Shown piece by piece: positions 55,801 to 59,179 of a stretch of 64,000 nucleotides of DNA. The notes below the pieces were generated by a model. It did no database searches, had not been told where the DNA came from, and was given only the letters and a program-made list of their open reading frames with translations. The DNA is from Gymnothorax reevesii. Lineage: Eukaryota; Chordata; Actinopteri; Anguilliformes; Muraenidae. The position numbers and the translations under genes were made by a program. The first letter of the stretch is position 1. Each line of letters begins with the position of its first letter. Location: positions 69,669,501-69,733,500 of the forward strand of contig CM056574.1 in the NCBI GenBank assembly GCA_029721435.1, in the 5' to 3' direction.

Positions 55801-57810
55801 CCACTTGGGTCCCAGTTACAGCCCAGTCAGATCCCTCTTAAAGTTAACCAGCTGGGGTCTAAATGGGTCTCAGATAAACGTCCCGGTTGGGGCCCATTTA
55901 AGGTCCAGTCTGATCCATCTTTGTGCCCATAAGGGCAAACATATGGGGCCTACGTGGGTCATGTGTAACTCACCAAGTTGGGCCCTACCTGAAACCCAGT
56001 CAGAACCAACTTGAAACCCATATGGGCAAACACAGGTGGGGCCACCATGGAAACTGCGGACAAACCCACTTAAGGCCCATAATGTAACCCATTTGGGTCC
56101 CACTTAGAGCCCAGTCAGATTCCTTTTAAAGTTAACCAGCTGGGGTCTAAATGGGTCTCAGATAAACGTCCCGGTTGGGGCCCATTTAAGGTCTAGTCTG
56201 ATCCATCTTTGTGCCCATAAGGGCAAACATATGGGGCCTACATGGGTCATGTGTAACTCACCAAGTTGGGCCCTACCTGAAACCCAGTCAGAACCAACTT
56301 GAAACCCATATGGGCAAACACAGGTGGGGCCACCATGGAAACTGCGGACAAACCCACTTAAGGCCCATAATGTAACCCATTTGGGTCCCACTTAGAGCCC
56401 AGTCAGATTCCTTTTAAAGTTAACCAGCTGGGGTCTAAATGGGTCTCAGATAAACGTCCCGGTTGGGGCCCATTTAAGGTCCAGTCTGATCCATCTTTGT
56501 GCCCATAAGGGCAAACATATGGGGCCTACATGGGTCATGTGTAACTCACCAAGTTGGGCCCTACCTGAAACCCAGTCAGAACCAACTTGAAACCCATATG
56601 GGCAAACACAGGTGGGGCCACCATGGAAACTGCGGACAAACCCACTTAAGGCCCATAATGTAACCCATTTGGGTCCCACTTAGAGCCAAGTCAGATCCCT
56701 CTTAAAGTTAACCAGCTGGGGTCTAAATGGGTCTCAGATAAACGTCCCGGTTGGGGCCCATTTAAGGTCCAGTCTGATCCATCTTTGTGCCCATATGGGC
56801 AAACATATGGGGCCTACATGGGTCATGTGTAACTCACCAAGTTGGGCCCTACCTGAAACCCAGTCAGAACCAACTTGAAACCCATATGGGCAAACACAGG
56901 TGGGGCCACCATGGAAACTGCGGACAAACCCACTTGGGACCCTTATCTGCAGCCCAAATTCAACCCTTATGGGCCCCAGATAGACATGCAGGCTGGGTAA
57001 TAACAATAAAATAAATACAGAAATAGGATGATGAAAAGAACTATACTGCAATTTTGGTAACGGAATTACATTAAAAATTATTAATTTCACAATGAGCCAT
57101 CAGAATTGTGTTTCAATTTCCTGCAATGACTTACAGTCTTAAATACTTTGGCTACCAATGTATAGAAATACAGTAAATACCCGAAAATAGCTAAATATCT
57201 TTTAGGAGTTGTCAGCTTTAGAAAAATAACCTTTGTTACTTGTTCTGGAGCTAAAAAATTTGAACAGCCAAGAATCCACCACTTATTCAGATGACAATAG
57301 TCCTAGACATAGAGAGAGTCATCCCTATGGTCCTAGTTCTCACTCTCGCAAAACATGTGGAACCGCATCGACTGGTCTGAGACTCGAATACACGAGTGAC
57401 GTTTCGACCAATTCGCGGTTCCGAAAAACAGTCGTCCAGTTCGGAATAGGCTGAATTTGAGGCAGAAGTCGCCATCACAGATCTGTCCCGATCTCGCTTG
57501 TTTTCTGAAACCCTAACCTTTGCATCGGTTTATAAAATTAAATAAGTTTATTTAGCCTGTCACTTGCTCGTGACACAATTTTAAAGATTAGTGTTGCAGT
57601 CCATCACATGACTTGTAAGCCTCAGTAGCCTACTTGCAACTTTCAGGATCATTCGGATAAAGCTCCTTATCCCTCGAACTCACCAGTTACGATAACGGTC
57701 TTGCCGTGTAGCTTAGTTTCGCTCTTGCATCTTGCTCCTTTGATCACAGTATGATACAGGATAAAATACACCCCGACCACAACTCCGGAAAGAAATAGAA
57801 TAGTCGACAT
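22466..57810 (-). CDS. dhrs13: RDH/DHRS13-like short-chain dehydrogenase, five exons, intact
   Basis: The spliced exons (57810-57684, 36316-36198, 34628-34505, 32867-32541, 22725-22466) give 127+119+124+327+260 = 957 bases, a 318-residue protein. All introns are GT-AG with phases 1, 0, 1, 1. Residues 4-23 form an N-terminal membrane anchor. TGSNTGIGK (42-50) binds the dinucleotide, DLA follows, NNAG is at 121-124, and the catalytic YCHSK is at 202-206. [12 protein letters not shown] follows and the tail is [15 protein letters not shown]. Length and motifs fit the retinol dehydrogenase 11-14/DHRS13 group, which reduces or oxidises retinoids and related carbonyls at the ER or mitochondrial membrane with NADP(H). 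The exact paralogue and substrate are not proven; DHRS13-like is my best guess. Start chosen at the ATG before the anchor. Confidence 0.85.
22726..23057. other. Start of unique intron 4 sequence
   Basis: Short intronic stretch next to exon 5. The overlapping frames here have no family motif. Confidence 0.4.
23067..24521. mobile_element. 1.46-kb terminal-inverted-repeat element with 9-bp target duplication
   Basis: The left end is TAGCCTGGAATCCATCC, running on to GGTCGCTCCCAACGGTCACT. The right end carries the inverse, AGTGACCGTTGGGAGCGACC to GGATTCCAGGCTA. ACAAAGCAT flanks both ends (23058-23066 and 24522-24530). The inverted match covers about 60 bases plus a CTAGCCTCAGTTG block further in. 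No transposase is encoded. A 9-bp duplication suggests Mutator-like or, with one shared base, hAT-like integration; the superfamily is not settled. Confidence 0.72.
23241..23607. mobile_element. Fish-type MITE nested in the 1.46-kb element
   Basis: AGGACCAGCGTGTAAGATTTAG at the start is mirrored by CTAAATTCTACACAGTGCTCCT at the end. Inside are GCCATCTACTGGTCAG and GGGCTACTGTAGAAAAAATGG, recalling a MITE widespread in fish introns and 3' UTRs. Non-coding. Confidence 0.65.
24805..25175 (-). mobile_element. Tc1/mariner-like remnant, 3' portion
   Basis: AGTGTTCCTGAGCCAATGTAATGATATCC and the terminal stretch TTTTACACACCATCCAAAC with GGAAATGGGATTGTA resemble the transposase antisense and end of a Tc1-like family common in fish. 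Only about 370 bases remain; no usable frame. Confidence 0.45.
25298..25378. repeat. 81-bp hairpin MITE
   Basis: CAATTGAAGCACCTATTACT with AAAACCCC on the left pairs with GGGGTTTTAGTAAT and CAGTGCTTCAATTG on the right, a stem of about 30 bases with a short loop. Confidence 0.65.
25970..26980 (+). mobile_element. Internally deleted copy of the second Tc1-like family
   Basis: The ends CAACCCCAATTCCAGTGAAG and CTTCAATGGGATTGGG are inverted, next to TA at 25968-25969 and at about 26981. Inside, AGTCTCTCAGAAGTAAATATG marks the start of the old transposase. A frame near 26430-26560 recalls the block with LQQDN and the SPxEN motif. About half the usual transposase is missing. Confidence 0.72.
27749..27784. 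repeat. Perfect short palindrome
   Basis: Two 17-base arms (TTATTAGTGCTGTCAAT and its inverse) are separated by only CA. The following sequence GATTAATCACAG / CTGTGATTAATC also pairs. Probably the end of a decayed MITE. Confidence 0.6.
28233..28448 (-). pseudogene. Possible hAT transposase C-terminal scrap
   Basis: The 71-codon frame contains [14 protein letters not shown] and [15 protein letters not shown] followed by a basic stretch and an N-V segment recalls the dimerisation region of hAT transposases (CxPASS...N...L). The serine-glutamate-arginine core usually seen is absent. Weak call, supported mainly by lying inside hAT-like ends. Confidence 0.3.
28572..30912. repeat. 61-bp minisatellite, about 38 units, with higher-order copy
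   Basis: The unit reads CACTGACCTGCGCCTCGGCG then TCACATCTCAGATACTGGGC and ACACCTCCGTCTCCAAACCT. Four units (near 28916, 29060, 29811, 30200) carry an extra 21 bases repeating CACATCTCAGATACTGGGC. The pattern of variants from about 29038 recurs 1140 bases later (18 units plus two 21-base inserts), so a large block was duplicated. The period is not a multiple of three; no protein is encoded. Confidence 0.93.
30913..32169. other. Right arm of hAT-like element; no gene
   Basis: Holds a TG run at about 31063-31084, small frames without motifs and the TTTTCCAGG-rich subterminal zone (31895-32010). Confidence 0.45.
32170..32510 (+). mobile_element. Fragment of the second Tc1-like family
   Basis: TTTCAACAAGACAATGCAAAACTGCA corresponds to the QQDNAKLH block, followed by GCAGGTGCTGAAC and, near 32475, a segment like the transposase C-terminus ([10 protein letters not shown]). 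Frames are broken. It ends about 30 bases from the donor site of exon 4. Confidence 0.5.
32541..32867 (-). CDS. dhrs13: SDR gene exon 4
   Basis: The acceptor TTCTTGCAG precedes 32867 and the donor GTCAGT follows 32541. It encodes residues 125-232, including [23 protein letters not shown] (active-site serine) and [19 protein letters not shown] with the catalytic Y-x3-K. Fully open, no lesion. Confidence 0.92.
32868..34504. other. Intron 3
   Basis: 1.6 kb, A/T-rich. Contains an (ATTT)n(ATTC)n microsatellite at about 33225-33264 and T runs at about 33990-34032. No transposon end or gene recognised. Confidence 0.6.
34505..34628 (-). CDS. dhrs13: SDR gene exon 3
   Basis: The acceptor CCCCAG precedes 34628 and the donor GTAAGA follows 34505. 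It encodes [20 protein letters not shown] to LDLLINNA, the segment that holds the conserved aspartate near the adenine ring and most of the NNAG motif. Confidence 0.92.
34957..35127. repeat. Foldback MITE in intron 2
   Basis: AGCACTGATATCTGCTAA with AAAAAGGTGCATAACA on the left is inverted on the right as TGTTATGCACCTTTTT and TTAGCAGATATCAGTGCT. The central loop of about 50 bases contains CTGATGAAGATGTAGG. Confidence 0.75.
35337..35460 (-). repeat. Probable SINE/LINE 3' tail
   Basis: On minus the sequence reads GATGGGTCAAATACAGAGGA, then ATTACCCCACGGGGTTCAATAAAGTATATC, a tail type common at the 3' end of fish retroposons. No promoter boxes or body could be recognised. Confidence 0.35.
35461..35875. 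repeat. Tandem ~150-bp dispersed repeat
   Basis: The block GATCAAACCGTTCTTG, TGTTGACAAG..ATTTGTAAGT and CAAGGTCACG..AAATC recurs three times (starting near 35460, 35610 and 35758). Similar in style to the repeats at 17625 and 964 (CAAGGTCA, GGTCAAAC). Confidence 0.65.
36198..36316 (-). CDS. dhrs13: SDR gene exon 2
   Basis: The acceptor CCTCTTAG precedes 36316 and the donor GTGAGA follows 36198. It encodes the cofactor loop SNTGIGK and the first helix and strand, [19 protein letters not shown], to DIRR. Phase 0 at its end. Confidence 0.92.
36600..36766 (+). mobile_element. Tc1-like 3' portion, left of the Gypsy insertion
   Basis: ACTGTCCCAACTTTTTTGAA, ATGTTGCTGGCATCAAACTC and TTGCACCATTTTCAATAAA are typical of the region after the transposase of the second Tc1-like family. 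The sequence resumes at 42783 with TTGCAAATCATTG and ends with GGAAATGGGGTTGTA near 42856. The Gypsy element therefore inserted into this older copy. Confidence 0.7.
36767..37263 (+). repeat. 5' LTR of the full-length Gypsy element
   Basis: 497 bases from TGTAATGTG to CCATAACA, the standard TG...CA ends. It differs from the 3' LTR at six positions that I counted. CTTG precedes it (36763-36766) and also follows the 3' LTR (42783-42786). It carries a TATATAA box. Confidence 0.95.
36923..36929 (+). promoter_or_regulatory. LTR TATA box
   Basis: TATATAA inside AGAGTATATAAGGAAAAG, conserved in all LTR copies of the window. It is the likely promoter core for the element's RNA. Confidence 0.6.
37267..37287 (+). 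other. Putative primer binding site, tRNA-Pro-like
   Basis: Three bases after the LTR, TGGGGGCTC and GTCCGGGAT are separated by AAG. Together, without AAG, they equal the 18-base tRNA-Pro primer site known from gammaretroviruses. With the insertion the priming tRNA is uncertain. Confidence 0.55.
37380..42152 (+). CDS. Gag-Pol polyprotein of the Gmr1-type Gypsy element, intact
   Basis: 1590 residues from the ATG at 37380 (the frame is open about 11 codons further upstream without an ATG). N-terminal SAP-like segment (about 12-50), a charged coiled coil (about 75-165), a capsid with a SCAN-like C-terminal part (about 245-335), and zinc knuckle [14 protein letters not shown] from residue 390. 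Protease RDTGAS has D482. The integrase zinc domain starts at H743 and the core has D807, D866 and E902 (D-35-E); HGPYEIL near 1038 is the GPY/F module. Reverse transcriptase comes after it, with YIDD at 1323-1326. RNase H follows with D1472 and D1542. The protein copies the element RNA and inserts the DNA. No frameshift separates gag and pol. Confidence 0.95.
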   Translation: MDDFLASPTVGVLKSFKKTELLEICRQLELTEVKPAMRKARLAREIVEYYIDENVFAPGDLEQFPVENPNIEMELKLKMLEIEREEREKEREEKEKQREFEREEKEKQRQFELEKLAREEKQREFELEKFARQRDFELEKLDREERLQMEQLKIKIQTENKFRASQEVKLVPPFSEKDVDNYFQCFEKVAKSCQWPKEHWPLMLQTVLKGKAQQAYSALSADDSSDYEVVKKVILRAYELVPEAYRQKFRGLKKSENQTYVEFANEKQVCFERWCTSMEVKDDFNSLKEMVLVEEFKNCIKDDVKTYLNEKQALNLQSAAKFADEYVLTHKSKFQSSSNNRWSQFQKKGYGDTQDSSPKDKDKSGDGAQKSSNRSDQSVKADSDKSGLVCSYCKKSGHVTTNCWFLKAKKEKEKDTKPNAFVKTRLETPVVDNQSAKLPASCGAKKPNTADFVREEFLPFVSEGFVALNEHTTPVPIYILRDTGASQSLLLMDSLELRDEAASGDFILVQGIEGRTVSVPLRSIFLKSDLVTGQVKVGLMSSLPIKGVSLLLGNDLAGGKVVPPVHLTSQPSTEDGDEDPSLYPSCAVTRAMAKKAKGEDVVVPSSTLNSQDSGGSPHDSDWPIMVSPFEDLSDTFISSLFSQPDGSGDSDVSGDLSLSRKRLIEEQTNDPEIGVLKRRALPDKEIDAVPVGYYLKDGVLMRKWRPPDIPANADWAVVRQIVVPKVYRNEILTMAHSLPLGGHLGVNKTVDKIMKHFFWPGLRKDVSNFCKTCHTCQVVGKHQLDPPVAPLQPIPAFGEPFSRVIVDCVGPLPKTRSGNQYLLTIMCASTRFPEAIPLRNIKATAISKALIKFFTLFGLPREIQSDQGSNFTSGLFQQVVYELGAKQILSSAYHPESQGALERFHSTLKTMMRTYCYDHEKDWDEGVHLLLFAAREAVQESTGFSPFELVFGHEVRGPLLLLSEQWQEEEPQISLLDYVSKFKERLHAACDLAKENLKSSQGKMKTWYDHKARSREFKPGEKVLVLFPLQSNPLQARFHGPYEILTKLNDLNYIVKTPDRRKPKQLCHINMLKPYHDRNARVAAVISDSPMVETCEDEGEFQDDEPRIKAEVLSCKLSNTEVLQNLDVKLQHLEPSQRDQFERLIKKYEDLFPDVPKRVTIASHDVEVGDAKPIKQHPYRMNPEKRKIAEKEVEYMLKHDIIRPSNSDWSSPCVLVPKPDGSTRFCTDYRKVNAVTRTDVFPIPRIDDCIDSVGQAKFLTKIDLLKGYWGVPLTERAKSISAFATPSGLYRYEVLPFGMKNAPATFQRMIQSTIAGLPHTGAYIDDLITWSDSWEEHLKDVETLFQRLTQANLTVNLSKSDFGCATVTYLGYVIGQGKVAPINAKVQAIMDFPVPDNKKALRRFLGMIGYYRKFCKNFAEIALSLTNQLKKGVKFTWDDACQRAFDHLKSLLCHFPVLKSPDFNKPFSIAVDASDQACGSVLLQRSDSDDIEHPVAYFSRKFNRHQRNYSTIEKELLALVLSLQHFKVYVCTGQKPMIVYTDHNPLMFLSKMKNKNRRLLNWSLILQEFDLEIKHVKGTDNVIADCLSRV
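42276..42285 (+). other. Polypurine tract
   Basis: GGAATGGAGG lies directly before the 3' LTR, the site that primes plus-strand DNA. The identical sequence stands before the LTR at 474. Confidence 0.75.
42286..42782 (+). repeat. 3' LTR of the full-length Gypsy element
   Basis: 497 bases with the same ends and the same TATA box as the 5' LTR. Followed by CTTGCAAATCATTG, the continuation of the interrupted Tc1-like sequence. Confidence 0.95.
42857..44262. repeat. Region with recurring GGTAACGGAATTAC motif
   Basis: GGTAATGGAATTAC, GGTAACGGAATTAA, GTGATGGAATTAC and GGTAACGGAATTACA occur near 42939, 43118, 43319 and 43338. The same word returns at about 57057, just past the large element at 47880-56997. 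A G run and repeated GGC..CACGGCCA words lie near 43990-44070. It is probably an older repeat later opened by the LINE and the large element. No gene. Confidence 0.45.
44645..45127 (-). pseudogene. LINE ORF2 C-terminal part
   Basis: After the insertion the reading continues [15 protein letters not shown], a stop, then [33 protein letters not shown] and [15 protein letters not shown], ending [13 protein letters not shown]. This order (palm/thumb, LxxxQxxAAR, LxWLxVxxR, YxTRxA) is typical of the end of LINE reverse-transcriptase proteins. The in-frame stop makes it inactive. Confidence 0.75.
45859..46074 (-). CDS. Small unidentified frame inside the foldback element
   Basis: 71 codons starting at an [43 protein letters not shown] and so on, ending in CCYIA. 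It is the longest frame between the arms and could be a first exon or the N-terminus of a lost transposase. No known motif; may be chance. Confidence 0.25.
   Translation of the reverse strand: MEFEAAGLGCSIGIALEEECHKKIYRRNVGTLAASDLSPDDKKLLEWRSGYLLLNVGPFESQRARGCCYIA
46536..46660. mobile_element. 125-bp MITE inside the foldback element
   Basis: CAGGGCTCGAAATTAAC at the start is mirrored by GCAATTTTGAGCCCTA at the end. AAAAG directly flanks both sides. GGTAGCACTGGTGCTCCC lies inside. The hAT-like CAGGG start suggests a hAT-derived MITE. Confidence 0.55.
47502..47826 (-). pseudogene. LINE ORF2 reverse transcriptase thumb part
   Basis: [40 protein letters not shown] and [17 protein letters not shown] are the classic LINE stretch after the YADD box. 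The LINE frame breaks at SI where the foldback element enters (47527); the few further codons come from the insertion. Confidence 0.8.
48125..49630. repeat. 186-bp satellite array, about eight units
   Basis: The block GGGCCCCATTAAGTA, GGGCTAAGTGAGTCTGG, GGTATGGAACTGGGAAACG, GTGGGACCCATTTGG and CATGGGGGCCACGTGAGGAGCC recurs about every 186 bases. Variants alternate in sets of three (about 560 bases): for example TATTTAATGGGC at 48915 and 49476. Looser related sequence extends back to the element end at 47880. Confidence 0.85.
49740..49815. repeat. TG microsatellite
   Basis: About 36 TG dinucleotides with one GG interruption, followed by an AG run (49815-49826). The long frames through it on both strands are artefacts. 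Confidence 0.95.
49827..50201. other. No recognisable feature
   Basis: Middle part of the large element between the microsatellite and the solo LTR. No motif noticed. Confidence 0.45.
50206..50700 (-). mobile_element. Solo LTR of the Gmr1-type Gypsy element
   Basis: Reverse orientation, from TGTTATGGCCCC to TATTCACATTACA, 495 bases, about the same as the full-length LTRs. GTAC flanks both sides (50202-50205, 50701-50704), a clean 4-bp target duplication. No internal sequence is left, so the element was removed by recombination between its LTRs. Confidence 0.93.
50720..51330. repeat. Diverged inverted duplication in the large element
   Basis: Plus sequence 50850-50945 (GATATAAGAAAACTAGAGTGG, TCCTGTGTATGTATAAACG) matches the minus sequence of 51180-51310 (GATATAAGAAAACTTGAGTGG, TCTTGTGTATGTATATCG). 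The 69-codon frame at 50747-50956 runs through one arm but the other arm is not open in the same frame, so no protein is claimed. Confidence 0.5.
51490..51890. repeat. Second inverted duplication, centred near 51690
   Basis: ACAGCATTGGATACCAGATT (minus, ending near 51630) matches ACAGCGTTGGATACCAGATT (plus, from about 51753). AATCCATTTTACAAAG and GCCTGCACAGGTGTGAAGC also have counterparts on the other arm. About 140 bases per arm, roughly 80 percent alike by eye. Confidence 0.6.
51655..53250. other. Segment shared with copy A, no gene
   Basis: Collinear with 1793-3387 with few differences. A/T-rich with repeated TTATGTTTAAAGCAAG. The last 400 bases are the left arm of the palindrome that holds Tc1 copy 3. 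Confidence 0.6.
53251..54880 (-). mobile_element. Tc1-family transposon, copy 3, structurally complete
   Basis: 1630 bp, ends CACTCAACAAAAATATAAAC and inverse, flanked by TA (53249-53250, 54881-54882). Inverted repeats of nearly 300 bases at both ends. It sits at the same palindrome site as copy 1. Both ends and the transposase look whole, the best candidate in the window for a still mobile Tc1. Confidence 0.95.
53569..54597 (-). CDS. Tc1 transposase, 342 residues, uninterrupted
   Basis: DDE transposase acting in the nucleus on the element's inverted repeats. N-terminal paired-like helices ([20 protein letters not shown]), GRPR-type linker NRRPRVTT, then D156 in [18 protein letters not shown]244 in FQQDNARPH and E279 in [10 protein letters not shown], with exactly 34 residues between the last two (DD34E). 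The C-terminus is GGHTRY. The full family length matches copy 2 codon for codon. No stop or frameshift; activity is not shown. Confidence 0.93.
   Translation of the reverse strand: MSHNKMPQMAQALRERAFGMLTAGMSTRSVARALNVHFSTISRLQRRFREYGSTSNRPHNRRPRVTTPAQDLYIQQVHLQDRLRPATQTAAETIGLHNQRISAQTVRNRLREAQLHARRPHRGLNLTPDRRRNRLEWANAHIRWRLARWRGVLFTDESRFTLFRADGRQRVWRRVGERFADVNVVDRVVHVGGGVMVWAGIYYGPRTQVHFIDGILNAQRYRDEIPRPIVVPYIHEHHLMFQQDNARPHVATICTQFLEAENVPVLAWPAYSPDMSPIEHVWDVLDRRLRQHAPVPTNIQQLRTAIEEEWTNIPQATIDNLINSMRRRCVALHEANGGHTRY
54885..55490. repeat. Right arm of the copy B palindrome
   Basis: Inverted relative to 52855-53250: AATCTCATTTTCTCAGATTT, CTGGCCAGCGGATTGGGAC and ACTACCATTTCAGGGGC-type blocks pair between arms. 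The centre is formed by AAATGACACCCATG and CATGGGTGTCATTT. Confidence 0.75.
55804..56935. repeat. 288-bp satellite array, about four units
   Basis: Same unit as 5906-8757 with the period 288. Neighbouring units are almost identical (for example the variant CATAAGGGCAAACATATGG is in three of four), more homogeneous than the long array in copy A. Confidence 0.92.
56998..57683. other. Remainder of intron 1
   Basis: Contains GGTAACGGAATTACA near 57057, like the sequence around 43338, suggesting the large element landed in that older repeat. The rest shows no gene. Confidence 0.45.
57684..57810 (-). CDS. dhrs13: SDR gene exon 1 (coding part)
   Basis: ATG at 57810-57808. The encoded start [20 protein letters not shown] is a single hydrophobic anchor, then [19 protein letters not shown] and one base of the next glycine. 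Donor GTGAGT follows 57684. An in-frame GTG 15 codons upstream is not used as start because the ATG lies directly before the anchor. Confidence 0.88.
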
Positions 57811-59179
57811 GTTTTTGCTGTAGCTTTCCCGTTTTACGAAGTCGCAAAAGTGCACTGACCAACTTGATTTCTGAGCGTCAGATATGACAGTATACTCGAT
57901 GTTGGCATTTCATATCACTTGAAAGCAAATACTTCCGCCCTTATAGATCAAGCGAAAAGAAAATCCGCCTACCTTGTCAGCGTTATCGCTGCCTGTCAAA
58001 CAAGTCCACTTGACACAAGGTTAATTATAAAGGATCAGATTTCAAATCGCACCCGGTTCACGACAGGCTACGGACGACTCGGAAGATAAGCTCCCAGCAT
58101 TCCAATTTGTCACGCAACAAAAGACATTTGAGAAAGGTTCTCATCCAGGGGCGTTACCAAGGGGGGCAGGGGGTTGGAAGTGCCCACCCAGAGAAAAGCT
58201 CTGCCCACCCAATGAAAACTCAAAATAAAAAACTGATTTACTGCTATTTTACAGCCATATCCAACTGATTCACGGCCGGAGGTAGACAGTCATTTGGACT
58301 TGAGTGAGCTTTTCGTATGTATCATTTATCTATCACTATGTGTGACAGGTGGATTCCTTTGCCAGTCTATTCTGCTGGGAAGACACTCGCGAATTACTAG
58401 GGACCCTCCCATTCTCTTAGACTGCAGTGTTGACTCAGCCTGAGGTCACGTCTACGGACCTGTGCTTCTCTCAGGGATTGAAAACTTCGCCCAAATCTCT
58501 TTTGTTGCTACTACTGCCACTGCTTATTTTATCAGTCTTGTTGTTTGACATTGAGGTAATTTGTGCACCAGTTTGTCATCTGTGTGTGTGTGTGTGTAGA
58601 CTCGTGCGGTTATAACCCGTGTTGGCTACCGAGAGAACCCAGGCAGCTAGTCACTCAGGGGTTGTTGCAACAGTAATTATGTATTATAAACACTTCCGGA
58701 AAAAAACGAAGTATTTTTTGGCAACATGCTGCACGGAGCCAAGTAAAGGACTACTGAAGGCAACTCTAAGAAAAGTAAACGTGTTCCCATTTACTTTGCT
58801 CGATTGCCAATCAAATGGTGGATTCGTTTACTCTCTAAGCTGAATGAGTAGAGCTGTTTATTAAAACAGCATGTTTGACTGATGCATTTCGAAATTTAAA
58901 TGGTCGTAGAACTGCAGATTTTCATGAACACGATGTCATTGCCACGCTATTCCATGCGACTGATCATTTACAATCTCACATTCATGTTTCATCCGCTTTT
59001 CAGAATGTTTTCCACTTTGCGTATTTTCTAGACGTTTGAAATCCAAGGCGGTCTTATCAAATCTCTTTATTTTTACTTCATCATAATAAATCTCCTAAAA
59101 ATACTTTGAGAGATGAAATACTGAGTTGGGATGTGGTGATGTTGAACCAGGATTATTTTTTTAAGTGTGATGAGACCTC
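57811..59179. other. Upstream region of the SDR gene, no second gene seen
   Basis: Would hold the 5' UTR and promoter. No TATA box in a convincing place. Near 58146, CAGGGGCGTTACCAAGG and TGCCCACCCAGAGAAAAG look like the end of a hAT-type MITE. A short TG run lies near 58580. The frame at 58427-58615 has a hydrophobic run but no family match. Confidence 0.4.

Larger units (their letters stand above)
47880..56997. mobile_element. 9.1-kb terminal-inverted-repeat element with satellite-bearing ends
   Basis: The left end CCCAGCCAGCATGTCCATGT with GGGGCTC is matched, inverted, by the right end, which reads on minus CCCAGCCTGCATGTCTATCT then GGGGCCC. The match runs about 40 bases with about eight differences. 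TA stands on both sides (47878-47879 and 56998-56999). A 186-bp array fills the left subterminal region and a 288-bp array the right. The middle contains a solo LTR, inverted duplications, a long palindrome and a Tc1 copy. No transposase is recognised, so this copy is probably non-autonomous. Copy A (1791-8819) shares its right portion. Confidence 0.6.

Noticed and set aside
57811..57855. Longer SDR N-terminus from an upstream in-frame GTG
   Set aside because: No ATG there; the ATG at 57810 lies directly before the membrane anchor as in the family.
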